A DNA stretch of 64,000 bases from the NCBI GenBank assembly GCA_003116975.1, contig BGKB01000218.1, forward strand, positions 59,885-123,884, read 5' to 3'. The notes under the pieces are model-generated. The model was given only the letters and a program-made list of their open reading frames with translations, was not told the origin of the DNA and searched no databases. The DNA comes from Aurantiochytrium sp. KH105. Lineage: Eukaryota > Sar > Bigyra > Thraustochytrida > Thraustochytriidae. This document shows positions 20,746 through 30,645 of this stretch, piece by piece (position 1 is the first letter of the stretch; every line of letters begins with the position of its first letter). A program made the position numbers and the translations under genes.

Positions 20746-20747
<2 letters not shown>

Positions 20748-20780
<33 letters not shown>

Positions 20781-20922
20781 AGTTGCCCCATTTCTGCGAG
20801 TAGTTGCGAGCTTCGAGGCACCCACGCGGCCAGCCGGGTCAACCGTCCATCGACGCCGCCATTTGTTTGTATATCCGCCCGCCGCCCGCCCGCCCGTCCG
20901 TCCGTCCGTCCGTCCGTCCGCA
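20748..20922. repeat. (GTGC)n and (CGCC/CGTC)n runs
   Basis: (GTGC)n spans about 20748-20779 and CGCC/CGTC units span about 20879-20920. The GTGC unit is the same one found in the introns of the LRR gene at 60-63 kb. Confidence 0.75.
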
Positions 20923-21116
20923 GCCATCCGATTGGTCCGGGTGGCCTCGCGCGTGGGCAAGGCCGGAGTCCGAGTCGCGGCCGCGGTCGACGTGCATGCG
21001 GGAGCGCCCTCCGGCGGCATCCCGCCGCGTCGGTATTTCGGAGTGAACCAACAACGAACAGAGATCAGCGGCGAGGAGGAGACCCTCCCGTTCCAGAGAA
21101 GCCAAGGTGATTCCAG

Positions 21117-21359
21117 GCGAGGTGAGGCGATTCCAGGCGAGGCGAGGCGAGGCGAGGCGAGGCGAGGCGTCTTCCTCCGAGCCGTCCGGGCCCGGTCGTC
21201 GACCGGGGCATTTTTGCATTCCTGCATGCATGGACGCAGGAGTATGCATGACAATGGCGCTAGGGACGCCTGCCTGGCTGGTCCGCCAATTGCCGATAAA
21301 GTGGGTACCGCGAGCGCCGTGGCAGTGATTGCTTTTGTTCATTCTTTTCTTGGTCATGA

Positions 21360-21399
<40 letters not shown>

Positions 21400-21400
21400 G
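21117..21400. repeat. (GGCGA)n then (AAGC)n
   Basis: A GGCGA-unit run at about 21117-21170 is followed by about ten copies of AAGC at 21359-21399. A second long AAGC run occurs at 24862-24902. Confidence 0.8.
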
Positions 21401-21848
21401 ACACATGCCATGGATGAAGAAAGCAAACGACTGACCGAACGAAATCATTTTATGGATGGCGCATCGCACGGACGCCACGATCAGTCGATTGATCTCAATC
21501 TATCTTTTTATCTATTTGGCCTGCTTGGCGTGTCTTTGTCCGCGACGAAGCGCGTCTTTCACAGTCGCAATCCTGACTTGAAGTGAAACAAATTGCAGTG
21601 GTGAATTTACGCAGCAAGTATTCGTGCCTGGCACCGCTCGTGTCTGTCCGCGGCAGCTGCAGCGCAGCGCGGAACGCAGACGGTGCCGGCTGGCGGGGGA
21701 CGGACGCTCCGGTTCGGGAAAAGATGGCCAAGTGGAACCGCCCGCGAGGACACGTCTCGTCACGACAGGGTGCTGGTCGACTCGATCCCTCGATCCGTCG
21801 ATGCGTGCGATGGTGCCTTCGTCAGCCATGTCTCCTCGCAGCGTTTGT

Positions 21849-21850
21849 CA

Positions 21851-21881
<31 letters not shown>

Positions 21882-24255
21882 CGCGTCTGCGCCCCACATT
21901 GCCCCGCCTAGCTGCGCCAGTGCTCGTGCTGCGTTCAGGCAGTCCCCGACCGGGAGCGGGGGGGAATTGGGGGGAAGGGAATCGAGAAGGACACGCGACC
22001 GACCGGCCGGCCGGTCGACCGACCGACTGGCAGGGACGGCAGCGGCCAGGCAGGCCCGCAAGGGGCTGCGCGCGGCGTTCCGGCGTCGCGGCGATGCAGC
22101 TGCGATTCAAATCGTGGCTTCACTCGTGTCAGCATCGCGCTTGCTCGCTCGCTGCGGCTGTCTGGCTGACTGACCTGCGGGCTGATTTGCGGCCTGCCTG
22201 CCTGTCTTTCGTACTTCGGTCCCACCTGCGCCGTGCTGTGTGAAAAATACATGTGTATTCACCACAGCACGTGTGCGAGGCAGCTGTGGCCCAGTCCACA
22301 GCCGTTCGACAAGCCTGCCTATCTCTGGCCGATGCTTGGTTGGTTGGTTGGTTGGTGGACCGCGGCGGACGCGGACCGTCTGTTCAAAAGATGGCAACCA
22401 GCCACATGGCCAGGACCTGCCGGAGGCACATACAGCGGCGGCAGGCCGCTTTCTTCGAGGAGAGTCACGCAGACCAGGCAAACGGCGCACATCGACAGGG
22501 CGCAGCGAGGAACGGCGGCAGGCAAGAAGGGGCGATGGACGGACGGTAGCTACAGCTACTGAAAGGAGTATCCAGAGGAAAAAGAAGCAAGGAAAATGGA
22601 AAACGAAGTAAAGAACGAAATAGCTAGAAGGTATAAGTAAAAAATGAAAAAGCGAAAACGAAAAGAAAAGAAAATAAAAAATAGAAAGAACAAAGAGAAA
22701 AAGAACGACCGGCCATGGCGGAAGATAAGATAAGATTGTCTGTGACATAAAACAGGGAATCGCGCGCAGGTGCGACGCAGCAAGCGATGTGAGCGAGATG
22801 TGAACCACGTCAGCTGAGGCAGGCGCGCCGGCGGACGCTGCATCGACATTTCTTGGCGGTTGGCGGCTGGATGCGGCCGGGCCGCCTCGCTTCGTCTCGC
22901 TTTGTGCGTAACGTGTCGCTCGCGTGATCACCGATCGGCCCTCGCGGCCCCAGCGAGCAGCAAGACAGTCCATCCGCCTTCGAGCAGCCACCGCCGGATG
23001 CGGACGCGGTCTCAGCCGCAGACGAAGAGCAAGGTCAAATTGAATAAAGCCAGCCTGGCAGGTCAAATTGATTTGATCCAATCCAACGTGATTTTTATAA
23101 AAAGAAAAGAAAAAAGCCGAGAGCTCTTTCGTTTCTGGTCGGCTGGCTGGGCGAATGGTGGCTGTGAAGCTGTTTGAAACAACCGCCACTCGTTCTCCTC
23201 GACGAAGATCCTTTTGCCTTCCCTTGCTGCCTCCGTTTCCCCCTTCTGCGCTGTCGCGATTTCTCTCGCCTTCTGCCTGCGATCGAACACGAGCGTCTGC
23301 TGCTGGCTGCTCCCGTTCCCCGCTTGCTCGATGCCTCCCTCCCTCCCTCGCTCTCTTCCTCGCCGCGCCTCCAGGAAGCCCTTCGCGGGCAGAAGGAGAG
23401 GAAGAGGCTTCCCGCGCGACGTCCGCGAGGCCGTTTCTTTATGTGCGCGTCGCAGTTCTGACTTGCTGGTTGCTGGCTCGCGGTGGCAACAGCAGCGACG
23501 GACCTGGAGGCGCAGCTGCACTGCAGCGCGCAGAGAAAGAGAGCAAGAGGAAAGCGAGGAAGGGACCGACTGTGAAAGACGCCGGCGAGATCACGGACGG
23601 GTTCAAGTTGGTGGATGGATTAGCATGAGGAACGAATGATGCGATGGATGAATCGGGAAAGGCAGCGGAGAAGGAAGAAGACCTCTTTGCCTGGCGATGG
23701 ACGTCCGTCCGGCCGGTCGATCGGTGGAAACGGGCTTCCTGTCCTGCTCTTCTGCAAGGGCACGTCACGGCAAGGCATCCCGGGCTTCGTGGGCCGGACG
23801 CTTACTGTGTCGCGCAACGACAGGTAGTTCGTAAGGAAAGCACAAACAACCCCGCCAGGTGGGTCGCAGTTTTCCTGGGAGAACAAGAGCAGCTCGCGCA
23901 AGCTTGGGCTGGCGACAGGGCATTCACAACCGTCGGGCGCAGAGGTGCAGCCTAGGCGTGAGGCAGAGACGAGTTGCTGCCGCACACGACGCACTTGTGT
24001 CGTCCTTGCGGTGGCCAATACCGCGCCAGTGAGTCGCAAAAGCCGTCAAATCTCGAAATCCGACTCGTCTCACATGGCGCAACACTATCAAAAGATCTTT
24101 AAAATCGCGCAAACTCGCATGACGCCTGAAAATCCTTCAAGAATGCACGACTTCCGCAGCTGCGACGCGGGGGCGGCCAGTTCAACGTCGCGCGGAAGTA
24201 GCTTGCTGCCCCTGCGTCTGTCTGTCTGTTTGTCTGTCTGTCGGTCTGTCTGGCT
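21849..24255. repeat. TGTC tetramer runs at both ends of a 2.4-kb stretch
   Basis: (TGTC)n lies at 21850-21881 and again at about 24219-24252. A GGTT run at 22336-22356 lies between them. The rest of this stretch is not repetitive. Confidence 0.65.
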
Positions 24256-24413
24256 GGCTCAGACCGACTGGCCGACCGACCCACCACTACGCCCAGCCCG
24301 CGCAGTTTGCAAGCAAGCGAGTCCTCTTACGCAGCAGCGAATTGCAGCAGAGAGCACGCTCGGCACAGCGTCTCTGGACGAGTTCCAGAAGGCGCGGCTC
24401 ACAATCGCGCGCC

Positions 24414-24861
24414 CGGGGCTTGCTGCTTGCTTGCTGCTTGCTTGCTCTTGCTCCTGCTCTTGCTCCTGCTCTTGCTGGGGCTGCTCAACCTAAACGCGCT
24501 CGCATGTCGCAGAGGGTCGGTGCCCCGGATATTGGTCCGTGCTGTCTACGAAGCCGTATTCCCCACGCCCGTTGCGACCAACGGCCGGGCTCGAAGCGCT
24601 TCCCGGGGGGTGCGAGGCTTCCCGGCGCGGCAGAGTGGCTGGCTGGTTTGTTCGTTCGTTCGTTTGTGCGTGCGGGCTTCCGTTGGCGCGTCGGGGCTGC
24701 GGAACGAACGGATGGCGACGAGCGGGCTGGGGGTAGAGCTCGTTGGTTGCCTCACAGGGTCGCGAAGCCTCGGAGCGAGCCCGTCGACCCGGCCGGCGGC
24801 GAAAAGAGGAAAACTTGCTCTCTCTCTTGCGCTTGCTTGCGCCGCGTTCAACCTACCCTTG

Positions 24862-24902
<41 letters not shown>

Positions 24903-24915
24903 GAAGGAAGGAAGT
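24414..24915. repeat. TTGC/TCCTGC run and long (AAGC)n-(GGAA)n run
   Basis: TTGC and CTCTTGCTCCTG units at 24417-24480. (GCAA)n at about 24861-24902 passes directly into (GGAA)n at 24902-24913. Confidence 0.75.
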
Positions 24916-26103
24916 AGTACTTGGCACTTGGATTTTGAAAGCAAGTCGGGAAGCTAGCAAACTGGGCCTCTGGGGTCTCGGCCTTTTCGCAAATCCATCG
25001 GCCGGCTAACCCTGTCGTCACGATCCCTGCTTGCTTCCCTTGCTTGATTCCGCTTGCTTTCGCTTGCGTGGCTTCGGCTTGCTTGATCGCTCGTGCTCAC
25101 CTGCCCACACCTTCGCAAGAGGCACCAGGGTAAGTGAGCCTTGTATCTTTCTTATTCATCATCTTTGAATTTAGCATTCCGTTCTCTTTCTCGAGCCCGG
25201 CAGTGCAGAGCGCACGCTTCGCGTCCCGGATAAATCCACGCCAAGGCAGGCGAGCCACCGACCACAGACCAGCCGCCACGGCCAGCTGGCCGCAACCGGC
25301 CATCGCTGCCAAAGAGTCGCGACCAAGCCCCGCCCCGCCTGCCACGCCGACGATAGTGTTGTCTTGCACGCCTGGCAATGGCTGGGACAGCTGGGACAGG
25401 AGCCTTGGCGCCCCCGCAAGTGTAGCTGCGGGGGTGGGGATCCGCACAGCGGGGAGAGGCGGAGAGGCGAGAGGAGAGAGCGCACGGTTCTTGCCATACC
25501 GCCGCGGCGGCGAGACGAGTCCGGCCGTCAAGGTAATTCAATTTGTTCGGGGGCGTTGATCGCGGCGGTTGGGAAGCGATTGACTGGATGGTTGGCTGGT
25601 TGGTTGTTTGGTTGGATGGTTGGATGTTTGGCCGGTTGCCAAACGTGTGTCTGACGGGGGAGTGAACAGTGCGCGGAGGCAAACAGGCCGGCACAGAGGC
25701 AGAGAAAGGGGAAGAAATTCGAAATTTTAAAGTGAGGAGCAGCACAGATTGAGTGGTGGATGACATTGCAACAGCCAGCTGGCAGTGACCCCCGGCAGCG
25801 AGTGGCATGCATGCATGGTCTGCGAGAGAGAAAGATCGCGCCGGAAAACTGCTTGCGACGAGTCTGTCGGTCGCTGCGGCTGGTCTGGCGGGCGGACGGT
25901 CTTTGGCGGAAGCCACGGCTGCCGCCGCGACTGCGAGGGCGGCGAAGAACGCGGTGCGGCAAAGTGACCGGCGCTGTAGTAGGGAGGGGGAGCAAGCGAC
26001 GCACAGAAAGACCGAGAGAGAGACGGACGATCACAAGTTTTGGATGCGGCGTGCGGCCACCTCCACTGGCGGAGCGTGGCGGCCACGCAGAGCAGGGGCA
26101 GGA

Positions 26104-26296
26104 CGTACGTACCTAGTACTACGTACGTACGCGCGCCTGAACGTGGCCTCGGGAACCTGGGCCGCGCGCGGAGTGGGGGAGGGAGGGAGCACGCTCGAGG
26201 CGGGACGACGACCGGGGCTCGGCGGGACGCGTTTTTGCGCAGCCACCTGCATGCATGGATGCATGCGTGCATGGATGCATGCTTGCATGCATTGTG
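26104..26296. repeat. Alternating ACGT and GCATGCAT self-complementary runs
   Basis: Two ACGTACGT blocks flank CCTAGTACT at about 26105-26133. GCATGCAT/GGATGCAT units lie at 26249-26292. Both can fold back on themselves. Confidence 0.7.
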
Positions 26297-26391
26297 CGCA
26301 TGGCCGTGCCTGCCTTTTCTTGACGCGATTCGCGGCACGAGGCAGAGCCTGTGCTGCGACCTGGTCTGGCCCGACGCGAACGCGTGCGGAG

Positions 26392-26482
26392 GCGGGCGGG
26401 CGGGCGGGCGAGGGAGGGAGGGAGGGAGGGAGGGAGGGAGGGAGGGAGGGAGGGGAAGGAGGGGAGGGAGGGGGGGGGCGGC
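26392..26482 (+). repeat. G-rich (GGGC)n/(GGGA)n block, quadruplex-prone
   Basis: About 90 bases, almost all purine, with more than a dozen GGG runs spaced by single bases on the plus strand. By the standard G3+N1-7 rule this can form G-quadruplexes. It lies 150 bp before a long polypyrimidine tract on the same strand. Confidence 0.85.
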
Positions 26483-26635
26483 GTGCAAGTAGGTGGATGG
26501 TTGGTTGGGCGCAGGCGGGTGGATGGTGGCATCCCATTGGCCAGGGCTCCTCTCTGCGGAAGCCGCTGGCCGCTGCTTCTCTCCGGGCCTTGATTGACCT
26601 GAAAGACACCGCGTTATTTCCCGACTCCATGCGAA

Positions 26636-26935
26636 GATCTTCTTCCTCCGAGCAATTTCTTCTCTTTTCTTTTCTTTCGCCTTCCCGTCGTTATTTCCTC
26701 TTATGTCAGCCATGTTATTTTCTGTATCTCGCCTTGTGTTCTTTTCCGCGTCATCCCTCTTTCCCCTCTTTTTTCTTTTTTCTTTTTTTCATTTCCTTTT
26801 TCATGTCCTTTTTCATTTTATTTTCTTTTTCTTTTTCTTTTTCCATTTCTTTTTCAATTTCTTTTCCTTTTCTTTCGTCTTTTTCTCTTTTCTCCTTTTC
26901 TTTTCTTTTCGATTCTTTTCTTTACGTGCGTTCTT
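26636..26935 (+). repeat. Polypyrimidine tract of about 300 bases
   Basis: The plus strand is dominated by TTTTC and TTTC units with very few purines. The complementary strand is the purine-rich one, so it could support triplex or R-loop formation. No coding sense. Confidence 0.8.
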
Positions 26936-28383
26936 TGTTTGCGCGTGGCAGTTCGTCTGGCAGGTGGGGGCTGGTCGGGCTCCGCGTCGCCGCTGTTCAC
27001 TTGCGTCGTCACCCTCTTCCCTCCCTCCGCATGCTCGCTCGCTCGCTCGCCCGCGTCCCTCGCACGCCCGCGTGCACCCGCCCCGCCCCGCCTCGCAGGA
27101 ATCAAGTCTTCGAGGATCTGGGGATCCATCCGGGAGGCCCGGCCCACTGCTTGTAGCTGCCCGCCGCTCGAGCCCCGGCCGCGCGCTCTCGAGCCCTGGC
27201 TGGGCCCGGTCTCGGTGCCGGCCTGGCCGGCGGCTCTCGAGCGATTGCGACTGACTACTGGCGGACGCGAAGGCGGGAACGCGACAGCGAGGCGAAGCGA
27301 GGCGCTGGCGCGGGATTCGTATCTTTCGCGCCCCACCTCTCCGAGCCAACGGACGGATGAACGAACGAACGAACGAACGTACGAACGAACTGGCGTCGTG
27401 GGGGAAGCGCCGGGGCAGCGCAGACCCGCGGCGATGGAGCAGTGCATAGAGCTGCGTTCCGGCTGGAGTGCTTCTCCTCGTCGGAGGGGATGGGAGCTGC
27501 AGCAGCAGCAGCAGAGGCAGGGGCGCGAAGGTGAACGAAGGAAACGAAAAGAAAGGGAAGGACGAGAGAAGAAAGTGAAAAGCGGAAGGAAGAAGCGCAG
27601 GAAGCGAGAAAGAAATGAAAGATAGACAGGAAAGAACGCGCGCCAAGGGAGGAAGGAAGGCGAGCAAAAGAAGCAACCAACCAACCAAGTGACGAGACAC
27701 GAGCGTCGATTTTCCTTCTTTCCTCTTTTCCTCCTTTCCTCGACTCGATCGTGCCGCGCGTGTCGCGCCGACCGGGCTCGCCCGCGCGAGGCGAGGCAGG
27801 CCGGTCCCACCCAGCGGGCCGCCATGCGTTGCTGTGCCTGCCTGCCTGCCTGCCAGCCTCATGCGAGGTGGCGCGCGGCCGCCATGACACGCACGAGCTC
27901 AGGAGGGAAGCGGCGGGAAAGGGACTGCGCGTTGCGCGGGACGGCCGCGTCCACGGTCTCGCGCTCCTGTCCCGGGCCTGAGGGCGCGGATCCGGGACGC
28001 GGCGCGACGCGAAGCAGAAGCGAAGCTCGCGAGAGAGAAAGGAGAGAAGGCCAGGCCAAAGAGGGGAAAAGAAACGGGAAAAGAAACAAACGGGGGAAAA
28101 GAAGCGGGCGATGCACGAGAGGAGGAATCAAGGCGAATCACTTTGCAGAGCAGAAAGAAAGAGCAGAAAGAGCAGTCGCCAAAGAAAAGAGGAGCACCCA
28201 CCACCGCGGCGTGATCCGGAGCGACGAGGTGAGGGTTGAGGGGGAGCCACGCCGGACTTGCTTGCTCTCTTGCTTGCTTGCTTTCTTGTTTTTTCCCTCT
28301 CTGCTCTGCTCTGCTCTGCTCTGCTCTGGCTCTGCTCTGGGTTGGCTTCTTGGTTGGAGAGAGAGCGGGTCGCTCCATCGGCC

Positions 28384-28461
28384 GCGCGTTTGATGCGGCT
28401 CATGCCGGACCAGGATCGGCGGCCTTGCGTTCGATGCGGCTCGTGCCGGACCAGGATCATC
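28384..28461. repeat. Imperfect tandem duplication of about 45 bp
   Basis: A segment reading GATGCGGCTC then TGCCGGACCAGGATC occurs twice in a row, at about 28391-28416 and 28434-28459, with single-base changes. It is the only clear non-microsatellite duplication I see in the desert. Confidence 0.7.
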
Positions 28462-29974
28462 GATGGCGGCACGTGACGGGAAGCGAGCGAGCGAGCGAAG
28501 CCGAGGTGGGCGAGAGAGGCAGGCAAGGCGAGCAGCAGGGCAGCGCGTTTGAAAAGACGATCACGCGAACGAGCTGTGCGGGTCTGCGTACGTGCGTGCG
28601 TGCGTACGTACGGGGGACAGGGCCGGCAAGGCCCAGGCGGAGAAGCAGGAGAGGCGAGGACGGTAGGGCTTGCTGGGGCCCGGTCGCGGTCTGAGGTATG
28701 GGCGCGCAAGAGGAGCGGCGGCGACGGGCAGCGGCCACGGCCAACTGAGGCCCGCGAAGCGTCTGAAGGCAGTGCAGCGCAGCGCAGTGCAGCGCAGTGC
28801 CGAGCAGGCAGCCAGGTCGGTCGTGTCGCACGTGCCGCGGGCGCACCCCACATCGGGGCGCGAGGCCGCAGCTGGGGGGCTGGGGGGCTCCACATCTGCG
28901 GCGCAGGAAGGCATACTCAGTTATGGCGCCTCGGATACCTGTAAGTTGCGGCGCAGGTAACGCCTAGAGCGCGCTGGCCTTTTCGAGTGCGCGCTTCGAG
29001 TGGCCGCCACAGCACGAGAAGGAAAAGCGAGGCAGAGCGGAGCTCAAACAACAGAGCAGAATAGACAACGCAGAATGAAGCGCAATCGAGCAGAGCAGGG
29101 CGAGTATCGGGCGTCGAACTCGGGGCGGGCGGGCAGGGAGGGAGTGCGTGGCAGCAGAGCGGCCGAGGGGAGGGAGAGAAGGAGAGGGAGGGAGAGAGAA
29201 AGGCGAGATCGCAGGCGAGACAGCGCAGCGCGGCGAGCAGAGGTGGAGTTCGGAGGCGGACAGGGACGGCAGGCGAAGAGTCTACGGAGGAGCGCACGTG
29301 ACGGCGGGGCAGAGGAGAGGTTGCGGAGCGGCAGCGGCAAAGCAGCAGCATCGCGTGCACTGCAGCAGCTCCAGCGCGTTTACGTGCATAGTGTAAGGTC
29401 TCTCCGTTTTCCCCCTTGCAGTGCCCATGGCCGTGCAGATGGCGGCTCGGTTCGCTCTTGAGAGTTCGTTTCCGACTCGTGCACGGTCGGCTGGTCGAAA
29501 AGCAGACGCTCGGCGAGCCAAAGAGCTGGCGTCCCTGCCTCGCTTTCGTGCGCCCAGGGTCGTTCGGCCAGCATTGCACAACATAAATGGCAGCAAGGCC
29601 GTCCATGCGCATGCCCGCCGCCGGAAGAAAAACTTCTACCGCAAACATCCAGCAGCTGCAGCAGCGAGGTAGTCAGCGGCCAGCGCGGAATGAGTGCGCC
29701 TCGTGTGGAACGGCAGGGCCGACGAGATGCGCACGCGGCGGTGGCGGTTGTTGTAGTCATGCTGCTGTTATACAGTGGAAGAGCGGCAGCGGAGCGTATA
29801 AGGAAAGTCTGGCCGGCGCGGCCAGAGGTCCCGAGTTCTCATTTTAGCCGCAAGCGATCGGTCGCCTTTCCTCCCTTCCCCTGTCGCGCCACAAGGGCAC
29901 ACGGCGGGCCAGCGACCATGGCGACGGGCGAGGGAGCAAGCCTCTTTGGAGCTGCCCCCCGCGACCGGCTGGCT

Positions 29975-30402
29975 GGCTGAATGAATGAATGAATGAATGA
30001 ATGAATGATGTGGCGGCAGCCAGAATGAGTATGTGGCGACCCCTTCCAACACAAGTAAGTTGGAACGCGCCGGGCGGCCAGCCACTGCCAGCCAGCCGCC
30101 GCTTCCATCCAGGTAGCCACGACTCTAGCTGGCCAACCGTCGATCAGGGTTTGTTTGTGCGTGGGTAAGCGCAGCGCGTGTGTTAGAGGGGGGCAAGGGG
30201 GGAGAGAAGGCTAGTTAGGATGGGGGTTATTGAAGGGAGGTTGAGGAAGAGGCCTGCACGCCGCGTCCCATCGACGAGCTTGATGATTGGGAACAAAAAA
30301 AAGTTTGAATGAAAGAAAAGAGAGAATGAGACAAAGAAGAAAAAAGAATGAATGAATGAATGAATGAATGAATGAATGAATGAATGAATGAATGAATGAA
30401 CG
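29975..30402. repeat. Two (GAAT)n arrays
   Basis: (GAAT)n lies at about 29978-30006 and again at about 30346-30399, the latter with about 13 copies, flanked by AAAAAGA and poly-A. They sit just downstream of the CTR9 stop codon, which is at 30646 on the minus strand. Confidence 0.85.
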
Positions 30403-30645
30403 AAAAAAAAAAAAGAGGAGCAACGAAAGTGTGGTTGAAGGCCCAAGACATGGTTCGTTCGTTCTCGTTTTCTTTTTTTCCCCTCTAGCTCGGGAGCCAA
30501 TCGCGCCATCTATGTCTCTTTGACTCCGACAGGGTCAGGTGTACTACATCAAAAAAAAAATGGAACATTCTCATTTTTCCTGGCTGCAAATAGTCGTCAC
30601 TAAGTCTGCAACGAACAGACAAACAGACAAACAGACAGACGGACC

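Larger units (their letters stand above)
11630..30645. other. Gene desert of about 19 kb, repeat mosaic
   Basis: I find no convincing protein-coding gene, tRNA or rRNA here. Many frames longer than 100 codons exist on both strands, but they are Arg/Ala/Pro/Ser/Gly-rich read-through of GC-rich tandem repeats, often open on both strands at once and without recognisable domains. The DNA is a mosaic of short tandem repeats, mostly 4-bp units of many sequences, plus AT-rich islands a few hundred bases long (for example 12710-12800, 13290-13520, 22560-22760) and one-sided pyrimidine or purine tracts. It lies between the 5' end of the zinc-finger gene and the 3' end of CTR9. It could be a regulatory region, a long non-coding RNA locus or a centromere candidate. 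The sequence alone cannot decide. Confidence 0.7.

Noticed and set aside
25807-27156. 449-codon plus frame over the G-rich block and polypyrimidine tract
   Set aside because: Consists of Gly/Arg runs followed by Phe/Ser/Leu runs from TTTTC repeats; not a plausible protein.
12266-30402. Tetramer runs as internal telomere repeats
   Set aside because: None is TTAGGG-like, and the units differ from place to place.
11630-30645. tRNA, 5S or other RNA genes in the desert
   Set aside because: I looked for paired A-box and B-box patterns and cloverleaf-like sequence and found none convincing. tRNAscan-SE and Infernal would be decisive.
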